Positions 55,132 to 64,000 of a stretch of DNA of 64,000 nucleotides are shown piece after piece. How positions within the stretch are numbered: the stretch's first letter is position 1; each line of letters begins with the position of its first letter. The translations under genes were made by a program, and so were the position numbers. The stretch comes from DAIOEK01 sp963708715. Its GTDB lineage: Bacteria; Chloroflexota; Anaerolineae; Anaerolineales; Anaerolineaceae. A model generated the notes under the pieces. It was not told where the DNA came from. It worked only from the letters and a program-made list of their open reading frames with translations, and ran no database searches. The stretch covers positions 434,001 to 498,000 of the forward strand of contig CAVPSU010000002.1 in NCBI GenBank assembly GCA_963708715.1. Direction: 5' to 3'.

Positions 55132-56151
55132 CTACTTTTCCGCTTCTTTCGTATTCCGGGTAAGGACTGTCAGACTATCAAAAGTTTGGTTCGCCCGGTT
55201 GGTTTCTGAATTACGCAAGCGAATCAGCGTTTCCTGTAGCATTCGCATATTCGTACGAATTGCATCACCGAGAAACCCCACAACAAATATCATGAAGCCG
55301 AATAATAAGAGCGTACCACCAATGGAGACAGATTGGATATATCGCGCGATCCCGGATCCCCCTGTAAGATACACCCAAAGGAATCGGCCAATCAAAATCA
55401 GGCCAGCTAAAACAAAAGGACTTCCTATGAGAACCGAAGCTCGGATGGGTTGGTAGAGAACGATCGAGCGGATAATGGTTCCCCCTTGTTTGTAAAGAAA
55501 ATTAAATATTCCCTTATGCAAACGGGAAGGACGTAATGCTGGATTCGTCCTTATGGGTACATACACGATTTTAATGTGTTCTCTTTTACTTTGAATGATC
55601 GTTTCCAATGTATACGAAAACTCGTTAAAAACCTGGATCCGGAGAGCGGCATAGCGTGAATACGCGCGAAAACCGCTGGCAGCGTCTGCTATCTTACCCC
55701 CGGAGAGAATAGAGACAAACCAGCTTCCGATGACCTGCAATAACCGCTTATGAATTGGAAAATGCTGATTCTTTCCAGGTTGACGATCACCGATCACCAT
55801 ATCTGCCTTACCCAGGATTATCGGTTCAACTAATTGTTGAATTTGTTCACCTGGATATTGGCAATCTGCATCAGTATTCACGATGATATCTGCGCCTAGT
55901 TGAAGGGCATGTGTGATACCGGACATGAACGCCCGCGACAGCCCCTGATTGGAGGTATGACGAATCACATAATCTGCGCCATTCATCAATGCTACCTCTG
56001 AAGTATTGTCCAGGGAACCATCGTCGATAACCTGAACGATGATCTTTTCGATACCAGGTATGTACCTGGGAATCTCGTTCAACACCGCCGGTAAGGATTC
56101 TTCTTCATTGTAGGCTGGCACCTGGATTACCAGGAATGTGGAATTATTCAT
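55132..56151 (-). CDS. GT2 glycosyltransferase, polyprenyl-phosphate-sugar synthase type, with two membrane segments
   Basis: From ATG 56151 the protein has 339 residues. It has a GT2 core with VPAYNEEESL, VNTDADCQYPG (DxD-type metal site) and SGFRAYSRYAAL, then two C-terminal membrane segments and a basic coiled tail. The form resembles GtrB/DPM1-like enzymes that load a sugar onto polyprenyl phosphate for GT-C transferases. A GT-C-like gene lies directly upstream on the same strand, which fits. A TTG start at 56175 would add eight residues. Confidence 0.87.
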   Translation of the reverse strand: MNNSTFLVIQVPAYNEEESLPAVLNEIPRYIPGIEKIIVQVIDDGSLDNTSEVALMNGADYVIRHTSNQGLSRAFMSGITHALQLGADIIVNTDADCQYPGEQIQQLVEPIILGKADMVIGDRQPGKNQHFPIHKRLLQVIGSWFVSILSGGKIADAASGFRAYSRYAALRIQVFNEFSYTLETIIQSKREHIKIVYVPIRTNPALRPSRLHKGIFNFLYKQGGTIIRSIVLYQPIRASVLIGSPFVLAGLILIGRFLWVYLTGGSGIARYIQSVSIGGTLLLFGFMIFVVGFLGDAIRTNMRMLQETLIRLRNSETNRANQTFDSLTVLTRNTKEAEK

Positions 56152-56236
56152 CTTCTCGCCTGCATCTCTTAACAAGGTTTTTCTCTATTGTACCGATCTT
56201 CTTCCGGGGGGCAATCTGATTCGGGTGAATGGGAAA

Positions 56237-58405
56237 TTAGTTCGCCGGTAATTCAACCAGCGCGTAATACCTCTGATTTACTGAGTAGTGCGCCAACCAT
56301 TGGTCTTCCGGGTAGGTGCAGGACTCAATATTCTCGATAATCCCATACCTGTGTCCATCCGCCTGCTGGATCATCAGCCTGGTTTTACATTTGTAGGCAG
56401 CTGCTGGATTCCCGTTTAATCTCTTTACGATGTTCTCGGTAATAGATATTCCCCGTACGATGAATTCTCGTTCCAAGGGTATCTCATCTATGGGATTGAA
56501 CCAGATAGTCTTCGGATCTGTACTGTTCTCACCTTTGGGTTTACTCTGAATAAATTGGATCAACTCATCCAGATGCCTGCCCGTAAGACCATGGTCACCT
56601 ATCTCTCGATAATACGCCGGGAATGAAGCTAAAAGGAGGACTGCAATACCTCCAGCCAGGAAGTAAGTCCCAACCGTGATTTGCCTGATTGCAGCCCAGA
56701 ATATCGATAAGCCGATAGTACAAATCAGGATAATAAAAAAATACTGCGGAATAAGGGAAGGCAGGTATCCATCCACGAAAAAATAATAAAGGATGGATTT
56801 ATGGATAATCCAGGAGGGATTATTGAAAATTTGAAAGCTGATTATCGCCAACATAAAAGCTATGATCCCGGTAATTATCCGTTTTCGAACAGATAAACGA
56901 ATTCCTTGCTTGTACAGGATCAAAGCCGTCAACCAAACAAATACGGATAAAGTAAGCATATATCTTCCGAGCAACCGGTTCGGGATGGGATAGTTGTATT
57001 CCGCCCTCCATGCATGATTTGCGACGGTGACAAATAGCATAAGGGAGATCAATCCAACAAATATGATCCAGCGCAGATGGACTTTGTCCTTCACGATTGT
57101 TGATATACTGATCCCCGCTTGGATAATCTGCGCAAGTACGGGCGCAGCCAATAATCCGATATAAGCCAGAGTAATACCGAGCCAAAAAACCAGACTGGTG
57201 AAGGTACGTGGAACCGGTATTTCTTGAACATATATTTGGGTGCCAATGATCTGCTTCACCGACAAGCCTTGCTTGATCCCTGCAACTGCCCACGGTGAGA
57301 ATACTAACAATATGACACCGGCAACCAGAAAGAGTCGATATACTTTTTTCGGGTGTGGCAGCAAATAAATACCCGAATTTTTAGAATCCGGTTTTAACCA
57401 CCAGGAGATCAGAAAAACCGGGATCAGCACGAGGGTCTGATACCGGGTTAACCACAACAGACCGATTGCTATAGCGGCCAAAAAATCCCAAATAAGATTA
57501 TTTCGCTCATTTTCAGGATTTGAAAATGAAAAATAGGCTGCCCAGAAAAACAGGGGATACGCCAGGTTTTCACTGGCAAGAAGGCTGGGATAAACAAGGT
57601 GAAACGGAAAAACTGCACTCACAATCGCAAAGATAACGCTGAACTTTTGATCGAAGAATTGTTTAGCGAGAAGGTAAATCGGAAAGATGCTTGTAGAAGA
57701 TAAAATCGCATTGATGATCGAAATGGTCGTTAGAGATTTGCCAAGTCCAAATAAAAATGAAACGCTGATCATAAGTGGGTAGAGGGGTGGATAATGATTT
57801 AACTCTGCAATATTGAAAGTTCCCTGGTAGATACGAAAAGCCATTAACCAGTATTGGTATGAATCAAAGTAAACTACCAGGCTATGAACCAATGGGGAGA
57901 TGAATACCACTTTCAAAATTATCATTGCCAGATAAATAGAACCCAAACATAGAATTATCTTCCCGGATTGCCGTGGTTCATCCTGAGAATCCATCGTCTG
58001 ACGATGCTGCCAGAAGAACGGCACGAACCAGATCTGTGCTACAAGGAGGGTCAGGAATAATATGACCTCTTCGTAAGGGGTAAAAACATGTAGGGATGGG
58101 ATCTGCCCGATAAATGTGAGAATCCAAAGACTCCCCAAAAGAATAGTTGCCGTTAAAGCTACAAATCGGATGCGCTTAAAGCCAATTCTCCGGGCTAGTT
58201 GTTTCAGATATCGGAATACCTTAGTATTCCGCTTCATCAAAGCGACGCTTAGCAGGAGAGGAATGTCAAACAGGACCAATCCACCCAAAACAATTGAGCC
58301 ACCTATTGTAGGTGAGGTCCACCAGCCTGTCGTCCACAAGGAAAAGGCGTGATAGAACAGGAATACTGTAAATTCGCCGGTGAGTAGATATAAAAGTTGA
58401 ATCAT
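56237..58405 (-). CDS. GT-C (ArnT/PMT-like) membrane glycosyltransferase
   Basis: This 722-residue protein has about thirteen membrane segments. Around residue 180-215 a loop carries YFDSYQYWLMAF and NHYPPLYPL, a pattern typical of the GT39/GT83 family's substrate-binding first loops. The C-terminal part from about 620 is soluble and faces outside. It would move a sugar from a polyprenyl-phosphate donor, perhaps made by the neighbouring GT2 enzyme, onto protein, lipid or glycan. Confidence 0.78.
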   Translation of the reverse strand: MIQLLYLLTGEFTVFLFYHAFSLWTTGWWTSPTIGGSIVLGGLVLFDIPLLLSVALMKRNTKVFRYLKQLARRIGFKRIRFVALTATILLGSLWILTFIGQIPSLHVFTPYEEVILFLTLLVAQIWFVPFFWQHRQTMDSQDEPRQSGKIILCLGSIYLAMIILKVVFISPLVHSLVVYFDSYQYWLMAFRIYQGTFNIAELNHYPPLYPLMISVSFLFGLGKSLTTISIINAILSSTSIFPIYLLAKQFFDQKFSVIFAIVSAVFPFHLVYPSLLASENLAYPLFFWAAYFSFSNPENERNNLIWDFLAAIAIGLLWLTRYQTLVLIPVFLISWWLKPDSKNSGIYLLPHPKKVYRLFLVAGVILLVFSPWAVAGIKQGLSVKQIIGTQIYVQEIPVPRTFTSLVFWLGITLAYIGLLAAPVLAQIIQAGISISTIVKDKVHLRWIIFVGLISLMLFVTVANHAWRAEYNYPIPNRLLGRYMLTLSVFVWLTALILYKQGIRLSVRKRIITGIIAFMLAIISFQIFNNPSWIIHKSILYYFFVDGYLPSLIPQYFFIILICTIGLSIFWAAIRQITVGTYFLAGGIAVLLLASFPAYYREIGDHGLTGRHLDELIQFIQSKPKGENSTDPKTIWFNPIDEIPLEREFIVRGISITENIVKRLNGNPAAAYKCKTRLMIQQADGHRYGIIENIESCTYPEDQWLAHYSVNQRYYALVELPAN

Positions 58406-58548
58406 GTCTGAATTCGATGGGGATGTAATCTATCCCCCATTTGATAAATAATAATTCGACCAAATATTTTCATTAGTATACTATACCTGAGAGTAGCAAT
58501 GATACAATTAAGTCTGGCTTGATCCTTGACTCCCATTTGATAACATCC

Positions 58549-59913
58549 ATGATTGAACGATTCAAACAGCACATTCGACGAATCCTCAGGACCGAGAATG
58601 ATCCAATTTTCAGGAGCGTCTTTCGTGGCAGTACAGTGGTTCTGGCTGCCCGGATTGGAAATGCGATGCTCCTGCTCGGAATCAACCTCATCATCGCCAG
58701 GCTTTATCAGTCGGAGATGGTCGGATTACTGGCACTTATTAATTCGATTTTGGTAATCGCGTCAATATTCAGCCAACTCGGTACTACCAGTTCCATTCTC
58801 AAACTCGTACCTGAATATACTCAAAAAGACTCAGCCTCAGCAGCCAGGGTTGTCATTCAAAAGATGGTGCTCCTGATCTCTGTAATTTCTCCAGTGATAT
58901 CGCTCGTCCTGGTGATTGGTGCATTCTTGTGGAAATATCTGTTTCCGGACAACTCGGTTCAGGTAACGATCTTCATCTTAACTGCTCTCTTCCTGCCCTT
59001 CTTTTCCCTTACCAAACTCTACACTGAAGCTTTGCGCGCACTGCAAAAAACCAGGCTTTACGCAGTATCTCATCTCCTCCCGGCATTGACAAATCTTATT
59101 ATATTAGTTCTCTTCATGATATTTTTTAATTCTCAGGATACTCCGCTCTGGGCGTTCTTTATTTCCGGCGTCCTCGTTTTTGGCATCACCTGGCTCCTTG
59201 TCTTACGAAATCGACCACCCTTATTGGATGGGGAATTGATCTTCCCTGGACCTCCCATAAAAGAGATCACAACGATTTCAATTCCAATGGGTGTCACCGC
59301 TGGATTATTTTTAGTCATCGCTAATTCAGATATTCTTATGCTCGGACTCTTGCGATCTGAAAATGAGGTGGGAATATACAGTATTGCCAGCAGGCTGGCA
59401 TTGCTGACAGGCTTCATCATCTCATCGATTAATGCAGTTTCAGCTCCACAATTTTCCGAATTGTATTATTCGGATAAGAAAGAAGAATTGTTATCTCTGG
59501 CGATCAAATCCTCCCGATTGATTTTTTGGGCTTCTTTCCCAATTCTGATTATCTTAATTGTTGGTGGAAAATTCTTTCTTTCCTGGTTCGGTCAGGAATT
59601 CGTTACAGGTTACCTGATACTGATATTGTTAGTTCTAAAAGAATTCATCAATGCAATTGGGGGATCTGTCGGGCAATTTCTAAATATGACGGGTTCTCAT
59701 AATCTGCTACGAAATATCATATTGATCGCCGCGATTTTGAATATCGTTCTAAACCTGGTATTGATCCCTTCGTATGGCATGGTTGGTGCGGCAATTTCAA
59801 ACTTATTCTGTGTTTTCTTTTGGAATTTCACATCATCAGCTATCATTTACCGGCAAACCGGCAGATGCATATCCTATATCCCTACCTTCCTTCGTGTGAG
59901 ACTTCATATATGA
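58549..59913 (+). CDS. polysaccharide flippase (Wzx/MOP family)
   Basis: From ATG 58549 the protein has 454 residues with about twelve to fourteen membrane segments. Its basic N-terminus runs into the VLAARIGNAMLLLGINLIIAR helix, which is characteristic of oligosaccharide-repeat flippases. It would turn lipid-linked glycan units across the membrane. The stop overlaps the sulfotransferase ATG as ATGA. A TTG start at 58519 adds ten residues and cannot be excluded. Confidence 0.87.
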   Translation: MIERFKQHIRRILRTENDPIFRSVFRGSTVVLAARIGNAMLLLGINLIIARLYQSEMVGLLALINSILVIASIFSQLGTTSSILKLVPEYTQKDSASAARVVIQKMVLLISVISPVISLVLVIGAFLWKYLFPDNSVQVTIFILTALFLPFFSLTKLYTEALRALQKTRLYAVSHLLPALTNLIILVLFMIFFNSQDTPLWAFFISGVLVFGITWLLVLRNRPPLLDGELIFPGPPIKEITTISIPMGVTAGLFLVIANSDILMLGLLRSENEVGIYSIASRLALLTGFIISSINAVSAPQFSELYYSDKKEELLSLAIKSSRLIFWASFPILIILIVGGKFFLSWFGQEFVTGYLILILLVLKEFINAIGGSVGQFLNMTGSHNLLRNIILIAAILNIVLNLVLIPSYGMVGAAISNLFCVFFWNFTSSAIIYRQTGRCISYIPTFLRVRLHI

Positions 59914-60818
59914 CGGAACATCTTCCAAATTTTTTAATTGCAGGTGCAGCGAAATCAGGTACGACGTCACTTTATTATTACCTGATAAATCATCCTAACA
60001 TCTACTTATCCAAAATCAAAGAACCTGATTATTTATCTTCAGAAGTATTAAAAGATCAATTTATTACCCGCGTAAGTCTAAGACCATACATAAAGACTCT
60101 TGAAGAATATAAAGATCTCTTTAAGGATGTAATCAATGAAAAAGCTATTGGGGAATCAAGCACTGACACCATTTATTACCATAAGACTACCATCCCATGC
60201 ATAAAAACCATTCTGGGAGACCCCAAAATCATTATCATGATGCGGAATCCCCCTTATGCTGCATTTTCCATGTATTCCCATATGGTTCGGGATAATCGAG
60301 AGGATCTTTCTTTTGAAGATGCATTGGCAATTGAAGACGAGAGAATACGAAATAATTGGCAATGTTCTTACCACTATAAAGCCAGGGCACTTTATTCCAA
60401 CCAAGTCAAGCCATTTTTGGAATCGTTTTCGAACGTAAAAATCTTGATTTATGAAGAATTCGTTAAAGACATCAACGGTACTATAAAGAATGTCTGTTCT
60501 TTCCTGGATATTGACCCAAATTATAAACCTTCCAATACCACTGTCCGATACAATGCATCCGGTATACCACGGATCAGATGGATAAATAATTTATTTCTCA
60601 TGTATAATCCAATCCAACGCAGTATTCGGAAGATTGGAACAGGATTGCTTACCGGACCAGTATACGCGGGCTTGCGCAATTCCATCCGGCAAAAGAATAT
60701 CATTAGAACTAAAATGGAACCGGCAACATTAACGTACCTGAAAGAGTTCTATCATGATGATATTCTTGCTCTTCAAAAAATAATCAACAAAGACTTGAGC
60801 ATCTGGTTAGATGAATAA
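59910..60818 (+). CDS. PAPS-dependent sulfotransferase
   Basis: From ATG 59910 (ATGA overlap with the flippase) the protein has 302 residues. The 5'-phosphosulfate loop is IAGAAKSGTTSLYYYL near residues 8-23, and the 3'-phosphate loop is MMRNPPYAAFSMYSH near 110. It would sulfate a glycan or other acceptor with PAPS. Position after the flippase suggests a surface-glycan substrate, which is inference. Confidence 0.88.
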   Translation: MTEHLPNFLIAGAAKSGTTSLYYYLINHPNIYLSKIKEPDYLSSEVLKDQFITRVSLRPYIKTLEEYKDLFKDVINEKAIGESSTDTIYYHKTTIPCIKTILGDPKIIIMMRNPPYAAFSMYSHMVRDNREDLSFEDALAIEDERIRNNWQCSYHYKARALYSNQVKPFLESFSNVKILIYEEFVKDINGTIKNVCSFLDIDPNYKPSNTTVRYNASGIPRIRWINNLFLMYNPIQRSIRKIGTGLLTGPVYAGLRNSIRQKNIIRTKMEPATLTYLKEFYHDDILALQKIINKDLSIWLDE

Positions 60819-60844
60819 TTAATTATTGGTATCGGAGAAGGAAC

Positions 60845-61960
60845 ATGCAAATCTTTAATCCCAAAGAAATTATTCCTCAAATTCCAAATATTCTCCTTCG
60901 AGGCAGATTGAGCTTCGATTTCGAACAACTTCCTTTTGAGGCAAAGAATATCAGTTGGAAAAAGAGATTGAATTTTTTCATGGCTGGATTAAACCAATAC
61001 ATCATGCAATCAAAGCCGATTGGATATCCTGTCATCGCCCAAGTGGAACCATCGAATGTCTGCAATTTGGATTGTGCATTATGTTTGACATCGTCCATAA
61101 ATCACGAAAGAAAAGCAGCTTTGTTGTCATTTGAGACTTTCAAGAAATTCATTGATGAAATGGGTGGATATTTATTGTTGATCATCTTTTGGAACTGGGG
61201 AGAACCCTTTCTCAATCCTCATGCGACAGAAATGATCAGATATGCGACAGATAGAGGAATCCTTATCCATTCCAGCACCAACGGTAACGTTCCATTTAGC
61301 ACAGATATGGCAGAAAAAATCGTAAGGAGTAACCTGACCAGTCTGATAGTAGCCATCGATGGAGCACAGCAAGAAACCTATGCGAAGTATCGCATAGGTG
61401 GTCACCTGGATACTGTCAAGGAGAATATTCAACTCTTACAGGAGACAAAAAAAAGATTGAACTCTTCCCTACCAAGGGTAACTGTAAGATTTGTCGCGAT
61501 GCAGCATAACGAGAAAGAACTGAAGCAGGTTGAAAAGTTAGCGAAAGAACTGGGGGCTGATTTCTTCGCTACAAAATCGGTCGATATGCCGACAGCCCGA
61601 GGAGAAAACCTGGATGAGAAATACCGGCCAGAAAATGATAATCTTCGCAGGTATGATTATGTTACAGGTACGTATCAACGAAAGGAACAACCATTCATTT
61701 GCATGAGACCTTGGAAGCGAATTACCCTTGATGCATCCGGCGAAGTCATCTCATGTGAATATGATTATAAGAATGCTCTCTCGTTTGGTAATATCAATAG
61801 GGAGGAATCAGTAATGGATGTTTGGAAAAGCCCTAAATCAACAATTTTCCGGGATGCCTTCCAACGCGGAGACAATGAATATTATCATTGTAAAGTATGC
61901 ACCTATAAAAATCTGGTGGGTGAGGATTGTATCCTGGAAGCTCACCCTTTGGATTATTGA
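60845..61960 (+). CDS. radical SAM / SPASM-domain protein
   Basis: The 371-residue protein has the radical SAM cluster C73, C77, C80 (in NVCNLDCALC), the following NWGEPFLNP motif, and a Cys-containing C-terminal SPASM-type region (FICMRPW, VISCEY, CKVC, GEDCIL). Such enzymes modify peptides or small molecules; in glycan loci they are often of unknown role. GGAG precedes the ATG. It lies between the sulfotransferase and GT2 genes, spacing 26 and 7 bases, so it is part of this operon. Confidence 0.87.
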   Translation: MQIFNPKEIIPQIPNILLRGRLSFDFEQLPFEAKNISWKKRLNFFMAGLNQYIMQSKPIGYPVIAQVEPSNVCNLDCALCLTSSINHERKAALLSFETFKKFIDEMGGYLLLIIFWNWGEPFLNPHATEMIRYATDRGILIHSSTNGNVPFSTDMAEKIVRSNLTSLIVAIDGAQQETYAKYRIGGHLDTVKENIQLLQETKKRLNSSLPRVTVRFVAMQHNEKELKQVEKLAKELGADFFATKSVDMPTARGENLDEKYRPENDNLRRYDYVTGTYQRKEQPFICMRPWKRITLDASGEVISCEYDYKNALSFGNINREESVMDVWKSPKSTIFRDAFQRGDNEYYHCKVCTYKNLVGEDCILEAHPLDY

Positions 61961-61967
61961 TATCCAT

Positions 61968-62858
61968 ATGAGCGTTAGCGTCATAATAACCACCTTTAAT
62001 CGTTCCCTTTTGCTGCACAGGCTATTGTCAGGGTTAGCCAACCAAACCTTTCCGAAAGATAATTTTGAGGTAATCGTAGTTGACGACGGTTCGACGGACG
62101 ATACCGTCTCTATTTGCATCAATATGCTCACAGTCTTACCAAATCTTGTTCTGATTAGAATGGAAACGAATTCTGGGCAATCCCGTTCAGCAGTTCGCGG
62201 TATTGCCCAATCCAAAGGGGATAAATTGTTGTTCACTGACGATGATTGTATTCCCGATCAAGATTGGGTAGAAAAATTACAGCAGTCATTGTCGGAACAC
62301 CCGATTGTTGCAGGGGCTATTCGTACTCCCATTAATGACTATAAAGTAGTAGTTGAAAATATTTCTGAGTTCCATCCATTTCTAGTAGGCCATCACTCTC
62401 GTGTTGTCTCGTTCATAGCCGGTGCAAATATGGGATATCGGAAAGAAGTCTTTGACACGATTAGCTCATTCAAGCCTGGATATGCGATCCCAGATATGGA
62501 ATTGATCCTTCGAGCAAGAGAGTGCGGGTTTCCAATTTTTTTTAATTCGAAAGCCATCGTCACCCATGACCAACGGAGGGGAAATTTCAGTAAGATATTC
62601 CAACATGCATCACATGCCTCGTTCCATACGATCCAACTTCGAAATAAATACGCGACTCTTCTCAAGACACCTTTCGTTTTAAAGTCATCTGCTCTCGTTT
62701 TACTTTTCTCACCGATTATTACGTTAGTAAAGACAGTTGAGATTTTTTGCGAGAATCGCGAATTGCTAAAAGTACTCCATGCCATCCCAGGTGTATTTCT
62801 ACTCAAACTTGCTTGGTGCTGGGGAGCATTTCGAGGGTTGCGAAATATCCATCGATAA
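61968..62858 (+). CDS. glycosyltransferase family 2
   Basis: From ATG 61968 the protein has 296 residues, opening VSVIITTFNRSLLLHRLL. It has VDDGSTDDT near residue 40, the DxD-like TDDDCIPDQDW near 85, a later EDxxxxxR-like DMELILRARECG, and a single C-terminal hydrophobic stretch. It likely adds one sugar in the same pathway. The longer in-frame ORF from 61818 overlaps the radical SAM gene by 140 bases and is rejected. Confidence 0.88.
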   Translation: MSVSVIITTFNRSLLLHRLLSGLANQTFPKDNFEVIVVDDGSTDDTVSICINMLTVLPNLVLIRMETNSGQSRSAVRGIAQSKGDKLLFTDDDCIPDQDWVEKLQQSLSEHPIVAGAIRTPINDYKVVVENISEFHPFLVGHHSRVVSFIAGANMGYRKEVFDTISSFKPGYAIPDMELILRARECGFPIFFNSKAIVTHDQRRGNFSKIFQHASHASFHTIQLRNKYATLLKTPFVLKSSALVLLFSPIITLVKTVEIFCENRELLKVLHAIPGVFLLKLAWCWGAFRGLRNIHR

Positions 62859-62948
62859 GGGTACTAATTGAATTGAAAATATTTCATTTGTCTAAGTTAT
62901 TACTTTCCAGAATATTGACTATATTATGATCCATGTAAATGGGGTGAT

Positions 62949-63042
62949 CATACCTACAGGTATGTAATTGTAAGTTTTATTTCATTTTTTATGATAATGT
63001 TGTATTTTTTGCAAATGAATGATATATTTCATATATCGTTCA
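62949..63042 (+). other. two palindromes in an AT-rich intergenic region
   Basis: CATACCT-AC-AGGTATG (62949-62964) is a perfect 7-bp inverted repeat, and 63016-63042 is a 12-bp inverted repeat (TGAATGATATAT with one G-T) around TTC, followed by TTTTGT. The first may be an operator for the HAD gene; the second may be a weak terminator of the glycan operon or another operator. Confidence 0.45.
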
Positions 63043-63125
63043 TTTTGTAACTTTTCGTGCATATCATCAGATTAACTTTACCCTGCCCGCCTGGTTCCTC
63101 ACATTAAATTTTGAAAGGAAGAAAA

Positions 63126-63854
63126 ATGAACACTGACATAGAAGTTATTTTCCTTGATGTTGGCAATACCCTCCGAGTCCTATTTGTGGATGAACCCTAT
63201 CAGGCTGAGGCCAGGAAGAAAATTGCGGATTTTGTGGGAACAGATAAAGACCCTTCCGAGTTTTGCAAGATGCTTGATGTACGTTACAAAATCTATCGGA
63301 AGTGGGCTTTTGAAACTTTATTGGAAGCATCAGAAAGGGAATTGTGGACCCGTTGGCTCCTACCCGAATGGCCTGCCGATAGGATTGCTCCTCTTGCCGG
63401 AGAATTGACCTTCCTCTATCGACAGACGATGGGACACCGCCATGCTCAACCCAACACAAAAGTTGTCCTCGAAGAATTGACCAAACGGGGGTACAAATTA
63501 GGGATCATCAGCAATACGATTACTGAGCGGGAAATTCCGAATTGGCTGGCGGAAGACGGGCTCGATCACTACTTTTCCACAGTCATACTTTCTTCCATAT
63601 TTGGGCATCGTAAACCAGGCACCAAAATTTACCATGAAGCAGCCAGGCTTGCCGGTGTGGATCCATCGAAGTGCGTCTATGTCGGAGATAACCTCTCCCG
63701 CGATGTAGCTGGAACACGTAACGCCGGGTTTGGTGGCATCATCATCATGCTGGACCCAACCGATGAAGTTATCCCCATCACTGATGATATCCGACCCGAC
63801 TTGATGATCAATACTCTCAGTGATCTACTCGATCATTTTCCTGCTCGACACTAA
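63126..63854 (+). CDS. HAD-superfamily hydrolase
   Basis: From ATG 63126 (GAAAGGAAG upstream) the protein has 242 residues. Motif I is IFLDVGNTL with nucleophile D11; the usual second Asp is Gly, as in many DVGxT-type members. Motif II is near IISNTI, motif III is the Lys in HRKPGTK, and motif IV is VGDNLSRDV. A cap of about 85 residues follows motif I. It is a probable phosphatase of unknown substrate. Its 3' neighbour starts 28 bases later. Confidence 0.88.
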   Translation: MNTDIEVIFLDVGNTLRVLFVDEPYQAEARKKIADFVGTDKDPSEFCKMLDVRYKIYRKWAFETLLEASERELWTRWLLPEWPADRIAPLAGELTFLYRQTMGHRHAQPNTKVVLEELTKRGYKLGIISNTITEREIPNWLAEDGLDHYFSTVILSSIFGHRKPGTKIYHEAARLAGVDPSKCVYVGDNLSRDVAGTRNAGFGGIIIMLDPTDEVIPITDDIRPDLMINTLSDLLDHFPARH

Positions 63855-63882
63855 CAGAATTCGTGTCTTAAAGGAGGGTCAA

Positions 63883-64000
63883 TTGGTCGACCGAAATCCA
63901 TCTGATCATGGCGGCTTTACACTTGCCAAAGGTGTCCGGCAGTCTTATGCTGAAGGGCAGACTGATTATTCTCTGGATCCCCTGGTTCTATGTGATTCCG
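63883..64000 (+). CDS. start of an unidentified gene, cut by the window edge
   Basis: TTG at 63883 lies four bases after a strong AAGGAGGG ribosome-binding site and opens a frame that continues to the window end (39 codons, beginning MVDRNPSDHGGF). No family can be recognised from this short N-terminus. The gene is probably in an operon with the HAD hydrolase. Confidence 0.6.
   Translation, partial: MVDRNPSDHGGFTLAKGVRQSYAEGQTDYSLDPLVLCDS

Noticed and set aside
59820..59909. longer N-terminus of the sulfotransferase
   Set aside because: It overlaps the flippase gene; the PAPS loop begins just after ATG 59910, which forms the usual ATGA overlap.
61818..61967. longer N-terminus of the last GT2 gene
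   Set aside because: The 50 extra residues are an out-of-frame reading of the radical SAM gene, and the GT2 domain begins at ATG 61968.
1..64000. CRISPR array, insertion sequence, integrase or attachment-site repeats
   Set aside because: No spaced direct repeats, transposase-like ORFs or paired tRNA-end repeats were seen in the window.

Overview
The window reads as a stretch of bacterial chromosome, most likely from an Anaerolineae-type member of Chloroflexota. That placement is an inference from moderate GC, paired sugar ABC importers, a T-box-controlled leucyl-tRNA synthetase and a PUFA-synthase-like megasynthase; no rRNA or marker tree was available. I saw no insertion sequence, prophage, CRISPR array or replication origin.

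Layout. 1-8.1 kb (minus): an exopolysaccharide operon (GT2, polyprenyl-phosphate sugar transferase, epimerase, CapD/WbpM-type dehydratase, two FemAB-like aminoacyl transferases, a PLP desulfhydrase/deaminase) with stop/start overlaps at most junctions. 8.2-11.7 kb: RidA, a secreted protein, a creatininase-family hydrolase and a membrane-anchored phosphatase/sulfatase-fold protein. 11.7-14.75 kb: promoter, two tRNA-Ala genes, a T-box leader and leuS. leuS is broken by about twenty single-base insertions and no deletions. 14.8-23.2 kb: a GT-C-like membrane protein, then a sugar operon (GntR, ABC importer, GH4 glycosidase, PfkB kinase). 23.2-25.0 kb: a Cache-PAS-PAS sensor with no output domain.

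25.0-36.5 kb is the most unusual part. It holds an OsmC-family selenoprotein (in-frame TGA plus a SECIS hairpin), a PfaD-type enoyl reductase, a 4'-phosphopantetheinyl transferase and a 2758-residue synthase ordered KS-ACP-AT-KS-ACP-ACP-KR-DH. Together these supply every activity of an iterative fatty-acid or polyketide synthase. All three carrier domains have Thr where Ser normally carries the cofactor. The leader of the synthase gene can fold into a three-way junction with a possible pseudoknot.

36.5-40.2 kb: a membrane rhodanese, a sodium:solute symporter and a putrescine-type aminotransferase. 40.6-47.3 kb: an SDR protein and a MacB-like export system with two different ATPases, one carrying a cyclic-nucleotide-binding-like domain. 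47.4-51.9 kb: a ROK regulator and a second sugar ABC importer. 52-53.7 kb: a phosphoribosyltransferase-like protein and a small secreted protein. 54-62.9 kb: a second surface-glycan locus (glycosyltransferases, GT-C protein, flippase, sulfotransferase, radical SAM enzyme). 63-64 kb: a HAD hydrolase and the start of an unidentified gene cut by the window edge.
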